Shown piece by piece: positions 44,040 to 53,038 of a DNA stretch of 64,000 nt. Source of the DNA: JBBRBB01 sp038206235 (GTDB lineage Bacteria; Bacteroidota; Bacteroidia; Chitinophagales; Chitinophagaceae); the NCBI GenBank assembly GCA_038206235.1, contig JBBRBB010000014.1, positions 1 to 64,000 on the forward strand, read 5' to 3'. The notes under the pieces were generated by a model that was given only the letters and a program-made list of their open reading frames with translations, was not told where the DNA came from and did no database searches. Numbering within the stretch: position 1 is the stretch's first letter; every line of letters starts with the position of its first letter. A program made the position numbers and the translations under genes.

Positions 44040-44312
44040 TTACTGAATAAACTGCATAAGCTTGCACGGTAAAGTTTTTGGCGAAGATTGCTCACTGCTT
44101 TTACCCGATTTTGCTGAACATTCTTTTTTAGTACAGGCGGTATTGGCAGCAGGAGACAACATCATTTTTATTGAAGCATAAGAGGTGCCATATTTTGGAA
44201 TAAAAAAAGCTGATACTATTAGAATACACAATGTCGCTGGCAAAATCAGCCTTATTTTTTTGCTATTCTTCTCTAAGTTGTTTTTATTAATATGAATTTT
44301 TTTAAAAATCAT
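44040..44312 (-). CDS. small membrane protein with Cys-rich tail
   Basis: 90 residues from ATG 44312, chosen because the longer frame overlaps the ATPase gene. Basic N-terminus (MIFKKIHINKNNLEKNSKKIR), one membrane helix (LILPATLCILIVSAFFIP), then a periplasmic tail with NTACTKKECSAKSGKSS and KTLPCKLMQF. Three to four Cys in the tail. No recognised family; position between ATPase and permeases suggests an accessory role. Confidence 0.45.
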   Translation of the reverse strand: MIFKKIHINKNNLEKNSKKIRLILPATLCILIVSAFFIPKYGTSYASIKMMLSPAANTACTKKECSAKSGKSSEQSSPKTLPCKLMQFIQ

Positions 44313-44325
44313 AGTAAAGCTTTTT

Positions 44326-45003
44326 TTAAACAAGAATATTTTCTGTAACTGTTTGTCCATCGAGCATACGTATAATGCGATGACTGTAACGCGCATCATG
44401 CTCACTGTGTGTTACCATAACAATAGTAGTTCCCTGTTCATTTAGTTCAGTTAAAAGTTCCATTACTTCATTACCATTGTGGCTGTCAAGATTACCTGTA
44501 GGCTCATCTGCAAGAATTAATTTAGGCTTGTTTACTACTGCTCTTGCTACTGCCACACGTTGTTGCTGACCACCTGAAAGCTGCTGCGGGTAATGGTTAC
44601 GGCGATGCATTATCTGCATTTTATCGAGCACCTCTTCCACACGCTTTTTTCTTTCGGGTGATTTCATCCCTGTATAAATCAGTGGCAGTTCTACATTTTC
44701 AAAAACAGTTAATTCATCAATCAAATTAAAGCTCTGAAATACAAACCCGATGTTGTGCTTACGTAAGTCGGCACGCTTACGTTCATTGAAATGAGCTACT
44801 TCAGTTTTATTAAAGAGGAAGCTGCCTGCATCGGGGTCATCGAGCAAACCAAGAATATTTAATAAGGTAGATTTACCGCAACCGCTGGGTCCCATCACTG
44901 CAACAAATTCTCCCTCTTTTATTTCCATGCTCAGCTTGTTCAACGCTATGGTTTCCACTTCTTCAGTGCGATAGATTTTTTCGAGCTCGGTAATTTTAAT
45001 CAT
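44326..45003 (-). CDS. ABC transporter ATPase, MacB/LolD-like
   Basis: 225 residues. Walker A GPSGCGKST (~40), Q-loop FVFQSFNLIDELTVFENVELPL, signature LSGGQQQRVAVARA, Walker B LILADEPTGNLD and H-loop TTIVMVTHSEHDARYSHRIIRMLDG. Typical of the LolD/MacB/FtsE group that powers FtsX-type permeases. It is the only ATPase of this locus, so it presumably serves all four permeases. Basal and cytosolic. Confidence 0.92.
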   Translation of the reverse strand: MIKITELEKIYRTEEVETIALNKLSMEIKEGEFVAVMGPSGCGKSTLLNILGLLDDPDAGSFLFNKTEVAHFNERKRADLRKHNIGFVFQSFNLIDELTVFENVELPLIYTGMKSPERKKRVEEVLDKMQIMHRRNHYPQQLSGGQQQRVAVARAVVNKPKLILADEPTGNLDSHNGNEVMELLTELNEQGTTIVMVTHSEHDARYSHRIIRMLDGQTVTENILV

Positions 45004-45016
45004 ACTTTTAATTTTA

Positions 45017-45048
45017 GATGTCGGAGATCGGATGTCGGAAATCGGATA
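45017..45048. repeat. TCGGA repeats, left flank of IVP gene
   Basis: GATGTCGGAGATCGGATGTCGGAAATCGGAT, built from degenerate TCGGA units 7-9 bp apart. It lies between the ATPase gene and the antisense four-helix-bundle gene. Matching units flank the other side (45443-45535). Confidence 0.7.
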
Positions 45049-45093
45049 TACGACACATTGATTTTTTTTATTTAATTTTTAAACTATTTTATC

Positions 45094-45441
45094 ATGCGAG
45101 ATTTTCAACAATTTGAATTTTGGCAAAAAGGCCATCAGCTTACATTGCGTATTTATCAATCAACTAAATCTTTTCCTAAAGATGAAATCTATGGACTAAC
45201 ATCTCAAATGCGAAGGTCAGCTTCCTCAATCCCTACCAACATTGCAGAAGGTTGCGGAAGAGAATCAAATCTTGAATTCAAGCGCTACCTTATTATTGCA
45301 GCCGGTTCATGTTCTGAACTTCAATACCAGCTTATACTTTCCAAAGATTTAAAATATATTAGCGATGATCTATTTAAAGAACTAACTGACGAACTTATCA
45401 GAATCAGGAAAATGATTTACAGCTATTCTGAGAAGCTTTAG
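45094..45441 (+). CDS. four-helix bundle protein (23S rRNA IVS-like, IVP)
   Basis: 115 residues. MRDFQQFEFWQKGHQLTLRIYQSTKSFPKDEIYGLTSQMRRSASSIPTNIAEGCGRESNLEFKRYL and SCSELQYQLILSKDL are signatures of the S23/IVP family first found in 23S rRNA intervening sequences. It is transcribed against the surrounding ABC genes and bracketed by TCGGA repeats. No biochemical role is established; members are abundant in Bacteroidota, often in repeat-flanked positions. Confidence 0.87.
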   Translation: MRDFQQFEFWQKGHQLTLRIYQSTKSFPKDEIYGLTSQMRRSASSIPTNIAEGCGRESNLEFKRYLIIAAGSCSELQYQLILSKDLKYISDDLFKELTDELIRIRKMIYSYSEKL

Positions 45442-45442
45442 A

Positions 45443-45535
45443 GATGTCGGAGGTCGGAGGTCAGTAATCGGAAAGGCCGACATCCGAGATCTGATTCCGA
45501 TCTCCCACTTCCGATTTCCGATTTCCGACTTCTGG
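45443..45535. repeat. TCGGA repeats, right flank of IVP gene
   Basis: GATGTCGGAGGTCGGAGGTCAG in one orientation is followed by the reverse orientation (CCGACATCCGAGATC...CCGATTTCCGATTTCCGAC), so the segment can form a long imperfect hairpin. It directly follows the IVP stop and abuts the adaptor gene's stop on the other strand. Confidence 0.7.
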
Positions 45536-45539
45536 GTTT

Positions 45540-46796
45540 TCACTTCCCTTTCAACACAAGCTCCTGCATATTTCCATAATTTTCATAGCTGCTTGTTACC
45601 ACTCTATCTCCCGGCTGTAATCCCTGCAGCACTTCATAATAATCAGGATTTTGTCTGCCCAATTGAATATCTGTTTTATAAGCTACCGAGCCATCTTTAT
45701 TTAATTTGAAAATCCAGTTGCCACCCGTTTGCTGATAAAATCCACCGCGTGATAAAAGCAATGCCTGTGTTTCATCACTCAAGGCTAATCGTATCTGTAA
45801 TGTCTGTCCGCGGCGAATACCTGTTGGAACTTTATTAATAAACTCCATATCTACCTGGAAGCGGCCATTTGTAACCTGCGTATAAACTTTTTTTATTTCC
45901 AGTTGATATGTGCTGTCAGCAAAAGTAAAATCACCGCGAAGTCCTGTATAGATTCTGGAAATGTAATGTTCATCAATATCTACACGCACTTTAAATCCGC
46001 TCATCACATCAAGCTGACCAAGCCTTTCACCTTTATTTTTACTCTGACCAACTTCTGCATCAAGTGAAGTAAGCTGACCATCAATTGGTGCACGAACAAT
46101 TAAATCTCCAACCTTTTTGCGCATTACAGCGAGTGCATTTTGCGAACCTAAGTATTGCTGCTGCGCCTGCTGTATTCCCTGTTTGGTAGAAGAAGAATCC
46201 TGGTTGAGAATTTGCTGTGTCAATCTTTTTTTAGACATCAGGTAATTATAATTATTTTCTGATTGTTTAAATTCCTGCGAGCCTATTGCTTTTTGTTCAT
46301 ACAATCGCTTATTAAGATTATAAATACGTTCAGCTTCTTTTAACTGGCTTTCAACATCAGTCATTTGATTAAGATTAGTAACTGTGTTTTGCTGTGCGGC
46401 ATTTTTTGCAATCTGCATTTGTGTGAGCAGATTGTATACCTGAGTTTCCTGATTTACCAAATTCAGTTCAATATCAGTGTTGGATAATCTTAATATCGGC
46501 TGCCCTTTAGTCATCATTGCACCGTCTTCAACATATTTTTCTTCTACCCTGCCGCCTTCAACAGCATCAAGATAAATAGTAGTAAGAGGAAGAACCACTC
46601 CATTTACCGGAATAAATTCCTGAAATGTTCCCTTCCTTATTTCACTTATAGTAATACGTTCGGTATCTACATTCAACTTTGATTTGCCCGAAGTAGAATA
46701 TACACTAAACACTATCAATGCAACAAGCACGGTAATGCCAACAATAGTAAGAATACGTTTTTTGCTCCATCTCTTTTTTTCAATTACTCTATCCAC
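45540..46796 (-). CDS. membrane-fusion adaptor, MacA/HlyD-like
   Basis: 418 residues starting at GTG 46796 (MDRVIEKKRWSKKRILTIVGITVLVALIV gives an N-terminal membrane anchor; no closer ATG). Barrel-sandwich half motifs PVNGVVLPLTTIYLDAVEGGRVEEKYVEDGAMMTKGQPIL and KVGDLIVRAPIDGQLTSLDAEVGQSKNKGERLGQL are separated by a coiled-coil hairpin (~110-230). Periplasmic adaptor of a MacAB-like export complex. It is first in the locus; the IVP gene now lies between it and the ATPase. Confidence 0.88.
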   Translation of the reverse strand: MDRVIEKKRWSKKRILTIVGITVLVALIVFSVYSTSGKSKLNVDTERITISEIRKGTFQEFIPVNGVVLPLTTIYLDAVEGGRVEEKYVEDGAMMTKGQPILRLSNTDIELNLVNQETQVYNLLTQMQIAKNAAQQNTVTNLNQMTDVESQLKEAERIYNLNKRLYEQKAIGSQEFKQSENNYNYLMSKKRLTQQILNQDSSSTKQGIQQAQQQYLGSQNALAVMRKKVGDLIVRAPIDGQLTSLDAEVGQSKNKGERLGQLDVMSGFKVRVDIDEHYISRIYTGLRGDFTFADSTYQLEIKKVYTQVTNGRFQVDMEFINKVPTGIRRGQTLQIRLALSDETQALLLSRGGFYQQTGGNWIFKLNKDGSVAYKTDIQLGRQNPDYYEVLQGLQPGDRVVTSSYENYGNMQELVLKGK

Positions 46797-47241
46797 TTTA
46801 TTATTTAAAATTTAATATCTAAGATTTAATATTTCTGTTCTCGCTTTTTGGCTCTTGTGTTTTTTTTATTGCTCTTTTCACCTGATTGCTGATACCTGAT
46901 TGCCGACACCTGATTGCCGACACCTGCTAAAAATTTCCCGGTGTAGAAACACCCGGAGTTTGCACATAAGAAACCGTGATATAAAATCTAATAGTAATGC
47001 CAGAATTTTTTTTATTGAAAAACAACCGTTTATAAAAAGTGCGTTAGAAATGGTGTTCGGTTTTGATACATATATTGTACGTTACTGTTACATGACACAA
47101 TTCTTTAATTTTTATAAACAATTCAAGTTCATTAATTTATTTCAATAGTATGTTTCCGGTAAACTAAGTTTGCATTTATAAAAATGTTCAATATATTTCA
47201 GGCTGATACAGCTCAAAGTTCAAAGTTTAAGGTTACTTCAT
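46797..47241. other. 445-bp gap upstream of the adaptor gene
   Basis: No gene is supported. It holds the direct repeats at 46879-46926 and a CCCGG-type sequence (about 46937-46963) shared in part with 20369-20384. The adaptor operon promoter should lie here on the minus strand, but no clear TTTG-N19-TAnnTTTG was found. Confidence 0.45.
46879..46926. repeat. three direct repeats of ACCTGATTGCYGAYA
   Basis: Three 15- to 16-bp near-identical direct units (ACCTGATTGCTGAT, ACCTGATTGCCGAC, ACCTGATTGCCGAC) end in ACCTGC. No spacer variation, so not CRISPR. One of the simple short-period repeats found across this window. Confidence 0.7.
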
Positions 47242-47631
47242 TTAATCTTCAATAAAATCTTCCCTATCTCTCCGCTCTTTTTTTGTGGGGCGGCCAACTT
47301 TGCTCAGCCGCTTGCCCGTATGAAAGCTGGACGGCTGATACTGCAAAAGCTCTTTCTCTTCTGCGGGTGTCAGGTCAATAAAATAGTTTACAGCTTCACT
47401 ATTTTGTACACGATGGTTTAATAAGCCGCTTACTTTTATGAGCCATTTTCGGGCTTCTGTTTTTATTTCATACTCTTCACCAATACTCACTGCTTTGGAT
47501 GCTTTCATTATGTTTCCGTGCATTTTTACTTTGCTTTTATCGCAGGCTTCTGTTGCGAGTGTGCGGCTTTTAAAAATTCGAATGCACCACAAATATTTAT
47601 CTATGCGAAGCTTTTCTTTTTTATAATTCAT
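47242..47631 (-). CDS. hslR: S4-domain RNA-binding protein, Hsp15-like
   Basis: 129 residues with an S4 domain (LRIDKYLWCIRIFKSRTLATEACDKSKVKMHGNIMKASKAVSIGEEYEI) and a basic C-terminus (KRLSKVGRPTKKERRDRED). Matches Hsp15, which binds stalled 50S subunits carrying nascent chains. Symbol by family similarity only. Cytosolic, single gene. Confidence 0.85.
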   Translation of the reverse strand: MNYKKEKLRIDKYLWCIRIFKSRTLATEACDKSKVKMHGNIMKASKAVSIGEEYEIKTEARKWLIKVSGLLNHRVQNSEAVNYFIDLTPAEEKELLQYQPSSFHTGKRLSKVGRPTKKERRDREDFIED

Positions 47632-47745
47632 GTATGGGTTACGAAATGCAAATGTGTATATTGAAAATTAACGCGGTAAAAAATTTAATATCAGGCATGA
47701 GAATAGTTTGCTCTAAACTCAGAATTAATTCTGTAAACCCCGCCT

Positions 47746-48147
47746 TTAGAATTCCGATTTTCTCAAAAGAACGTACCGCAGCATTTGTTTCAGCTCGCTG
47801 AATTTTGAAGGCTTTGTAACAAAATGTGCGGCTCCTAACTTGCGGGTTTCTTCAAATTCATCATCCCCTTTTGCAGTAGAATAAATAATAACCGGAATGT
47901 GTTTAAGCTGTGAATTTTTTTTCAATTCTTTCAGGCATTCTTTGCCATTCATGCGGGGCATATTCAAATCTAAAAATATATAGTGGGGTAAATCATCATT
48001 TTTTTTCTGCAGTACCTTCAGTGCTTCTTCGCAATTATCTATAGCGATACAGCGTGTGTGTGTATCTACTTCACTTAGCGCTTCGATAAAAATGGATATA
48101 TCATCAGCATCATCATCAATAATAAGTATGGTTTTGGGGGAAGACAT
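47746..48147 (-). CDS. single-domain response regulator
   Basis: 133 residues. Acidic pocket IIDDDADD, phospho-acceptor in HYIFLDLNMPRMNGKE (Asp ~56), switch residues YSTA and Lys in VTKPSK. No output domain, in the Rcp/CheY-like group typical of Bacteroidota that pairs with hybrid histidine kinases. No kinase gene adjacent. Confidence 0.87.
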   Translation of the reverse strand: MSSPKTILIIDDDADDISIFIEALSEVDTHTRCIAIDNCEEALKVLQKKNDDLPHYIFLDLNMPRMNGKECLKELKKNSQLKHIPVIIYSTAKGDDEFEETRKLGAAHFVTKPSKFSELKQMLRYVLLRKSEF

Positions 48148-48257
48148 GGAATTATATTATTTTATGTATCTCGCATTTAAAAGAAGCACAAGATAATATT
48201 TTAATTAAGACAAAATGTAAATATGCTGGTTGTAAATATTGAGTCAAAAATAAATCT

Positions 48258-49976
48258 TCAACTCAGCGCTGTTGGCTTCTCACTTAACCTTATATCACAC
48301 ACTTTCAGTTGCAGCGTTTGTTCGCCATTCCATTCATTCAGGTCAATAGTGTAGACAATGTCGAGGGGTTCAGGCATTTGCAGAAGATGAAATTTTTCTG
48401 CCATATTAAAACCAATGCCCGTAAAAATGCAGCCACTTTGCTTTAATACAAAACGTATGTGATTATCTTTCACAATGCGGCTGTAGCCTGTTTCGGTAGC
48501 ACGGCGAGTAAGAAAAACAGGCCGCATGTTCTGCGGACCGAAAGGCTCCATCTGGTGAATGATGCTGTAAAAATTTTTGTTGAGAATATTGAAATTAATT
48601 TCGGCGTCAATGATTATTTCGGGGATCAGCAATTCAGGATTTATGGTTGATGCAACAAAATTTTCAAACTGCTCGCTGAATGTGCTTACATTTTCTTCGA
48701 GCAGCGTTAAGCCTGCGGCAGCGAAGTGTCCGCCATAACCCACAAGGGAATCGCGGCAAGCATGAATTGCTTCATACAAATTAAAACCGGGAACAGAGCG
48801 GGCACTTCCTGAAACAACATCGCCGCTTTTGGTGAGCACTACCGTGGGGCGATAATAATTTTCAATTAGCCTCGATGCTACAATGCCAACTACGCCTTTG
48901 TGCCAGTGCTGCTGGTACACTACTGTTGTTTTGCGTAGTTTGTGTGCCTCATTGTTGGTAATAATGTATAAGGCTTCATCGGTGATGCTGCTGTCTGCTG
49001 TTTTGCGGTCGGTGTTATCGTGGTGCAGCATCTCTGCAAACTCTAATGCTTTTATGTAGTCAGGTTCAATGAAGAGTTGAATTACTTTTCGGGCATCGTC
49101 CATGCGACCTGCAGCATTAATTCTTGGCGCAATAATAAACACAAGGTCATTCACACAAACTATTTTTTTAAATGCTGCAAGGTGAAGTAATGCTTTAATT
49201 CCGGTGCAGGGATTTTCATTTACTTTTTTCAATCCGTAAAAAACAAGCACACGGTTTTCGCCGGTGATGGGAACAATGTCTGCGCCAATGGCCGTAGCCA
49301 CAAGGTCTATGTATTGTAAGTATGAATCGTTTGGTAAATTAAATTGTTCTGCTAATGCCTGCATTAATTTAAAACCGATTCCGCAACCGCATAATTCTTT
49401 ATAGGGATAATTACAATCAGATTGTTTGGGATTGAGAATAGCTGCGGCGGGCGGAAGCTCTGCATCGGGTAAGTGATGGTCACAAACAATAAAATCAATG
49501 TCCATGTTTTTTGCATAGGTGATAAGGTCAACTGATTTTATACCGCAGTCTAATGAGATGATGAGATGATAATTATTTTCCTTAGCATAATCAATTCCTG
49601 CTTTTGAAATTCCATACCCTTCTCTATAACGATGCGGAATGTAATAAGAAATATTGGGGTAAATATTTTTCAGGAATTGATAAAAGCTTCCCACGGCAGT
49701 GGTACCATCAACATCGTAATCACCATAAATTAAAATATTTTCTTTTTTTTCTATGGCTGATGAAATTCGTTGGATGGCTTTCTCCATATCTTTCATTAAC
49801 CACGGAGAATGCAAATGTTCCAGTGAAGGACGAAAGAAATTTTTTGCGTCATCAAAAGTTGTAATATCTCTTTGTACAAGAATTTTACAAACAGATGAAT
49901 TGATGTTGAGGCTTTTTCTAAGAGCTTCAACTTTATTTTCATCGGCAGTTAGTATGTTCCATCTTTTTTTTAGCAT
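48258..49976 (-). CDS. recJ: single-stranded-DNA exonuclease RecJ
   Basis: 572 residues. DHH motifs: GDYDVDGTTAVG (I), SLDCGIKS (II), VCDHHLPD (III) and GCGIGFKL; DHHA1 end with GYGGHFAAAGLTL. The C-terminal OB fold carries the DIRLSEKP end. Repair exonuclease acting 5-prime to 3-prime on ssDNA. The start overlaps the polyprenyl synthetase stop by one base (TGATG), so the two are translated together. Confidence 0.93.
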   Translation of the reverse strand: MLKKRWNILTADENKVEALRKSLNINSSVCKILVQRDITTFDDAKNFFRPSLEHLHSPWLMKDMEKAIQRISSAIEKKENILIYGDYDVDGTTAVGSFYQFLKNIYPNISYYIPHRYREGYGISKAGIDYAKENNYHLIISLDCGIKSVDLITYAKNMDIDFIVCDHHLPDAELPPAAAILNPKQSDCNYPYKELCGCGIGFKLMQALAEQFNLPNDSYLQYIDLVATAIGADIVPITGENRVLVFYGLKKVNENPCTGIKALLHLAAFKKIVCVNDLVFIIAPRINAAGRMDDARKVIQLFIEPDYIKALEFAEMLHHDNTDRKTADSSITDEALYIITNNEAHKLRKTTVVYQQHWHKGVVGIVASRLIENYYRPTVVLTKSGDVVSGSARSVPGFNLYEAIHACRDSLVGYGGHFAAAGLTLLEENVSTFSEQFENFVASTINPELLIPEIIIDAEINFNILNKNFYSIIHQMEPFGPQNMRPVFLTRRATETGYSRIVKDNHIRFVLKQSGCIFTGIGFNMAEKFHLLQMPEPLDIVYTIDLNEWNGEQTLQLKVCDIRLSEKPTALS

Positions 49977-50938
49977 CAGTAGGTTCTGTCTGTTGTATAT
50001 CTTATTAAATCTTCAAGAGCATCTCTTGTATCGCCTTCGGGAAATTCGCAGAGTATATTTAATGCTTCATCTCTGAATGCAACCATTTTTTGTTGCGCAT
50101 ATTTTATTCCGCCGGTTTGCTGTACAGCATCAATCACAAATTTTATTTTTTCTTTTTGGGCGTTTTCGTTTTTTACTATGTGAATTATTTTTCTTCTTGT
50201 TGCGCCGTCACAATTATTCAAAGTGTAGATAAGAGGCAGCGTTAATTTTTTTTCTTTTATATCATTGCCTCTTGGTTTGCCTATTTCTTCGCTGCCATAA
50301 TCAAATAAATCATCTTTTATTTGAAAAGCCATTCCTGTTTTCTCGCCAAAAGTTTTCATTTTACCGATGCAACATTCATTGGTAAAGGTAGTAGAAGCTC
50401 CTGCTGCACATGCAGAAGCCAGCAGCGATGCGGTTTTGCCTTTAATTATTTCGTAATAAGTTTGTTCATTAATGTTCAGGTTTCGTGATTTTTCAATTTG
50501 AAGCAATTCACCTTCGCTCATTAATTTAACTGCTTCCGATAAAATTTGCAATACTTTGAAATCACTATTTTCAATTGACAGAAGCAATCCCTTTGATAAA
50601 AGATAATCGCCAACTAATACTGCTATTTTATTTTTCCAAAGCGCATTGATTGAAAAAAAACCGCGGCGCTCAAGTGCCTCATCCACCACATCATCATGCA
50701 CAAGTGTTGCAGTATGCAACAATTCTACCAGTGCAGCCGCCCGGTAGGTTGATGTGTTTATCTTTCCTCCTGCTCTTGCGCATAGTAAAACAAACATGGG
50801 TCGCATTTGCTTCCCCTTGCGTTTTACAATATATTGCATTATTCTGTCAAGAAGGGGAGTTTTGCTTTTTACTGCTTCCCTAAAATAATCTTCAAACCTT
50901 GCAAGTTCTTCTGAAATAAGTGTGGCTGCTTTTTCCAT
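49976..50938 (-). CDS. polyprenyl diphosphate synthase
   Basis: About 320 residues from ATG 50938 (MEKAATLISEELARFEDYF); an ATG at 50956 adds six residues. First Asp-rich motif HDDVVDEALERRG and second FQIKDDLFDYGSEEIGKPRGNDIKEKKLTLP are trans-isoprenyl diphosphate synthase motifs. Chain length cannot be told from sequence. Supplies menaquinone side chains or carrier lipids. Overlaps RecJ by one base. Confidence 0.9.
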   Translation of the reverse strand: MEKAATLISEELARFEDYFREAVKSKTPLLDRIMQYIVKRKGKQMRPMFVLLCARAGGKINTSTYRAAALVELLHTATLVHDDVVDEALERRGFFSINALWKNKIAVLVGDYLLSKGLLLSIENSDFKVLQILSEAVKLMSEGELLQIEKSRNLNINEQTYYEIIKGKTASLLASACAAGASTTFTNECCIGKMKTFGEKTGMAFQIKDDLFDYGSEEIGKPRGNDIKEKKLTLPLIYTLNNCDGATRRKIIHIVKNENAQKEKIKFVIDAVQQTGGIKYAQQKMVAFRDEALNILCEFPEGDTRDALEDLIRYTTDRTY

Positions 50939-51050
50939 TTTATTAAACTTATGCAAGATAAGTGGAAAAAATATTCAGGCGGCATGCAATGAATCAGGCA
51001 CTTTATTTGTCATAGGTAAATATTGGTCAAAATAAAATACATTGTAAAAA

Positions 51051-51081
51051 TTTGGTATTTAATAATCTATTTTTACATTTG
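51051..51081 (+). promoter_or_regulatory. promoter TTTG-N19-TACATTTG
   Basis: TTTG (51051-51054) and TACATTTG (51074-51081), 19 bases apart, match the Bacteroidota consensus. It is about 53 bases upstream of the OmpA-family start. Confidence 0.75.
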
Positions 51082-51133
51082 CGTATTACTTCGATTAAAA
51101 AGGGAAACATTAAACACTTAAAATTTATTACCT

Positions 51134-52747
51134 ATGGTGAGCAAAAAGTACAAACTAATCTTAGCTCTAACAGGGCTAATACAAACCGCATCATTCGCTC
51201 AAAACACTACCATGAGCAGCACTGATGCTAATTGGGTCTATGACTCTTCAAAAATTTCTACGAAGATGATGGCCCAGCACAATGAGTTTATAAACTATCA
51301 AACTCCGTATCCGCCCAAGCCACGCAGCATGTGGGAGCTTGGATTTGCAGGAGGTCATGGCATTGTTATTGGGGACAGAACGGCATTTACAAAAGAGGCA
51401 AAAACAGGTGAGGCGCAGCCTATGTATAATGGAGGAGTTGCCGGAGGTATTACTATAAGAAAAGCAGTTAGTCATACTTTCTCCATTAGAGGTGGTTATT
51501 GGGGTTCATATATGAGCATACCTCATTACCAACATTTCGGAAATGGAACTCCTCAAGACCCTCCTCGATCTGAACAAACCTCTGTTATAAATCAAACTCA
51601 CATGCTCTCTCTTGAGTTAGTTACATCGCTCAATCCTGCAAGCCCCTACAGAGGAAATCCTAAAACCAATCTGTATTTCTTTGGGGGATATAGTGCAATG
51701 GCTACTCATTTAATAGATGGAAATCCTGATGCAAATAAAGGTCATCTTTTAGTTACTCAACCTGATAATCCATTAAATACAAAAAACGGGTCATTCCTCA
51801 CCTTCGGCGATTTTACAGCACCGGATAATTCACGATTTGGAGATAAAAATAAAGAATGGAAAGCATATCATGCAGTAAGCACTGGAGGTGGATTTGCTTT
51901 TAAATTAAGCGACAAAATTAATTTAGCTATTGAAGAGAGATTAACTATTCCTATGACAGGTGTTGACAATCTGGATGGCAAAATTGGTGGCCCCGGCAAC
52001 AAGGCTAATGACTTCTTAGCGTACTCTTTAGCAAGATTAAACATAAATATGGGTAATTCTGCCACACATGTTCAGCCTTTGTGGTGGATTAACCCCAACA
52101 ACTACATTTACAACGAAGTGGCAACTCCACGGCACATGAAATTACCTCCGGTTGTATTACCCGATGCAGATGGCGATGGAATTACAGATCAGTTTGACTT
52201 AGAACCCAACACGCCTGCAGGTTGCGCAGTTGATTCGCATGGTGTAACCAAAGATACAGATGGCGACGGTGTACCCGATTGTAAGGACAAGGAAGTTCTT
52301 ACTCCGCAAAGCTGTTTCCCTGTTGATGCTGATGGTATTGGTCATTGCCCATGCCCGAATGATAGCTGCTTCAAAGGAATGCAAATGCCTACCGCTTGTG
52401 GCGTTAGCAGCTTGCCAAGTGTTACATTTAAATCTGGCAGCGCAACACTTAGCACCAGTGCAAAATCAATACTCAATGGTGTGGCACAGCAATTAAATGC
52501 AAGTCCTAACTGTAATGTAAGAGTAATTGGTTACGGCGCTTCTGACAAGCGTGCACAGCAACTTAGCTGGGATCATGTAAATGCTGTAATTAAATACTTG
52601 AGCGAACAGCAAGGTGTTTCGGAATCACGATTTATTTTCACGTATGGTATGGATGGCGATGCAAACACAGTAGATTTACAACCTACAACTGAAACAGGAC
52701 CTAATACAGTTCCTGCTCCACATCCTCAATATCAGAAAAAATCTTAA
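51134..52747 (+). CDS. OmpA-family outer membrane protein with type-3 repeats
   Basis: 537 residues. Signal peptide (LILALTGLIQTASFAQ), outer-membrane barrel region (~60-340), two thrombospondin type-3 calcium-binding repeats (DADGDGITDQFDLEPN, DTDGDGVPDCKDKE), then an OmpA-type peptidoglycan-binding domain (PSVTFKSGSATLSTSAKSILNGVAQQL, GYGASDKRAQQLSWDHVNAVIKYL). Anchors outer membrane to peptidoglycan. Own promoter and terminator. Confidence 0.86.
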   Translation: MVSKKYKLILALTGLIQTASFAQNTTMSSTDANWVYDSSKISTKMMAQHNEFINYQTPYPPKPRSMWELGFAGGHGIVIGDRTAFTKEAKTGEAQPMYNGGVAGGITIRKAVSHTFSIRGGYWGSYMSIPHYQHFGNGTPQDPPRSEQTSVINQTHMLSLELVTSLNPASPYRGNPKTNLYFFGGYSAMATHLIDGNPDANKGHLLVTQPDNPLNTKNGSFLTFGDFTAPDNSRFGDKNKEWKAYHAVSTGGGFAFKLSDKINLAIEERLTIPMTGVDNLDGKIGGPGNKANDFLAYSLARLNINMGNSATHVQPLWWINPNNYIYNEVATPRHMKLPPVVLPDADGDGITDQFDLEPNTPAGCAVDSHGVTKDTDGDGVPDCKDKEVLTPQSCFPVDADGIGHCPCPNDSCFKGMQMPTACGVSSLPSVTFKSGSATLSTSAKSILNGVAQQLNASPNCNVRVIGYGASDKRAQQLSWDHVNAVIKYLSEQQGVSESRFIFTYGMDGDANTVDLQPTTETGPNTVPAPHPQYQKKS

Positions 52748-52774
52748 TTAATTTAATTGTTCTCATTGTAAGTG

Positions 52775-52801
52775 CAAAACCCCGCCAGTGGCGGGGTTTT
52801 G
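52775..52801 (+). terminator. rho-independent terminator after OmpA gene
   Basis: CAAAACCCCGCC (52775-52786), loop AGT, GGCGGGGTTTTG (52790-52801), followed by TTTTATAG. A perfect GC-rich stem with T-run 28 bases after the stop. Confidence 0.9.
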
Positions 52802-52850
52802 TTTTATAGATATTTAATATAGCTCTCTCTTTTTTCTTAGGTAAAATTGC

Positions 52851-52858
52851 TACTTTTG
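52851..52858 (+). promoter_or_regulatory. possible -7 box for EF-G gene
   Basis: TACTTTTG fits TAnnTTTG and lies 181 bases before the EF-G start. No TTTG at -33 was found, so this is tentative. The gene has no rpsL/rpsG partners here and needs its own promoter. Confidence 0.35.
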
Positions 52859-53038
52859 CCGCCTGAATTTTTAGCCTGCTTTTTATTTGTTTCGCATTGT
52901 TCATAACTGTTCAATCGCACATGCAAATGAAGTTTACGGTCTCATGGCGCAAAGCCGTCTGACTGATGTTGCATCGTTGAATATCAAAAGCTGGTTACAT
53001 AAAAATTACAAATTGACAATTATCAATATTCATTAACT

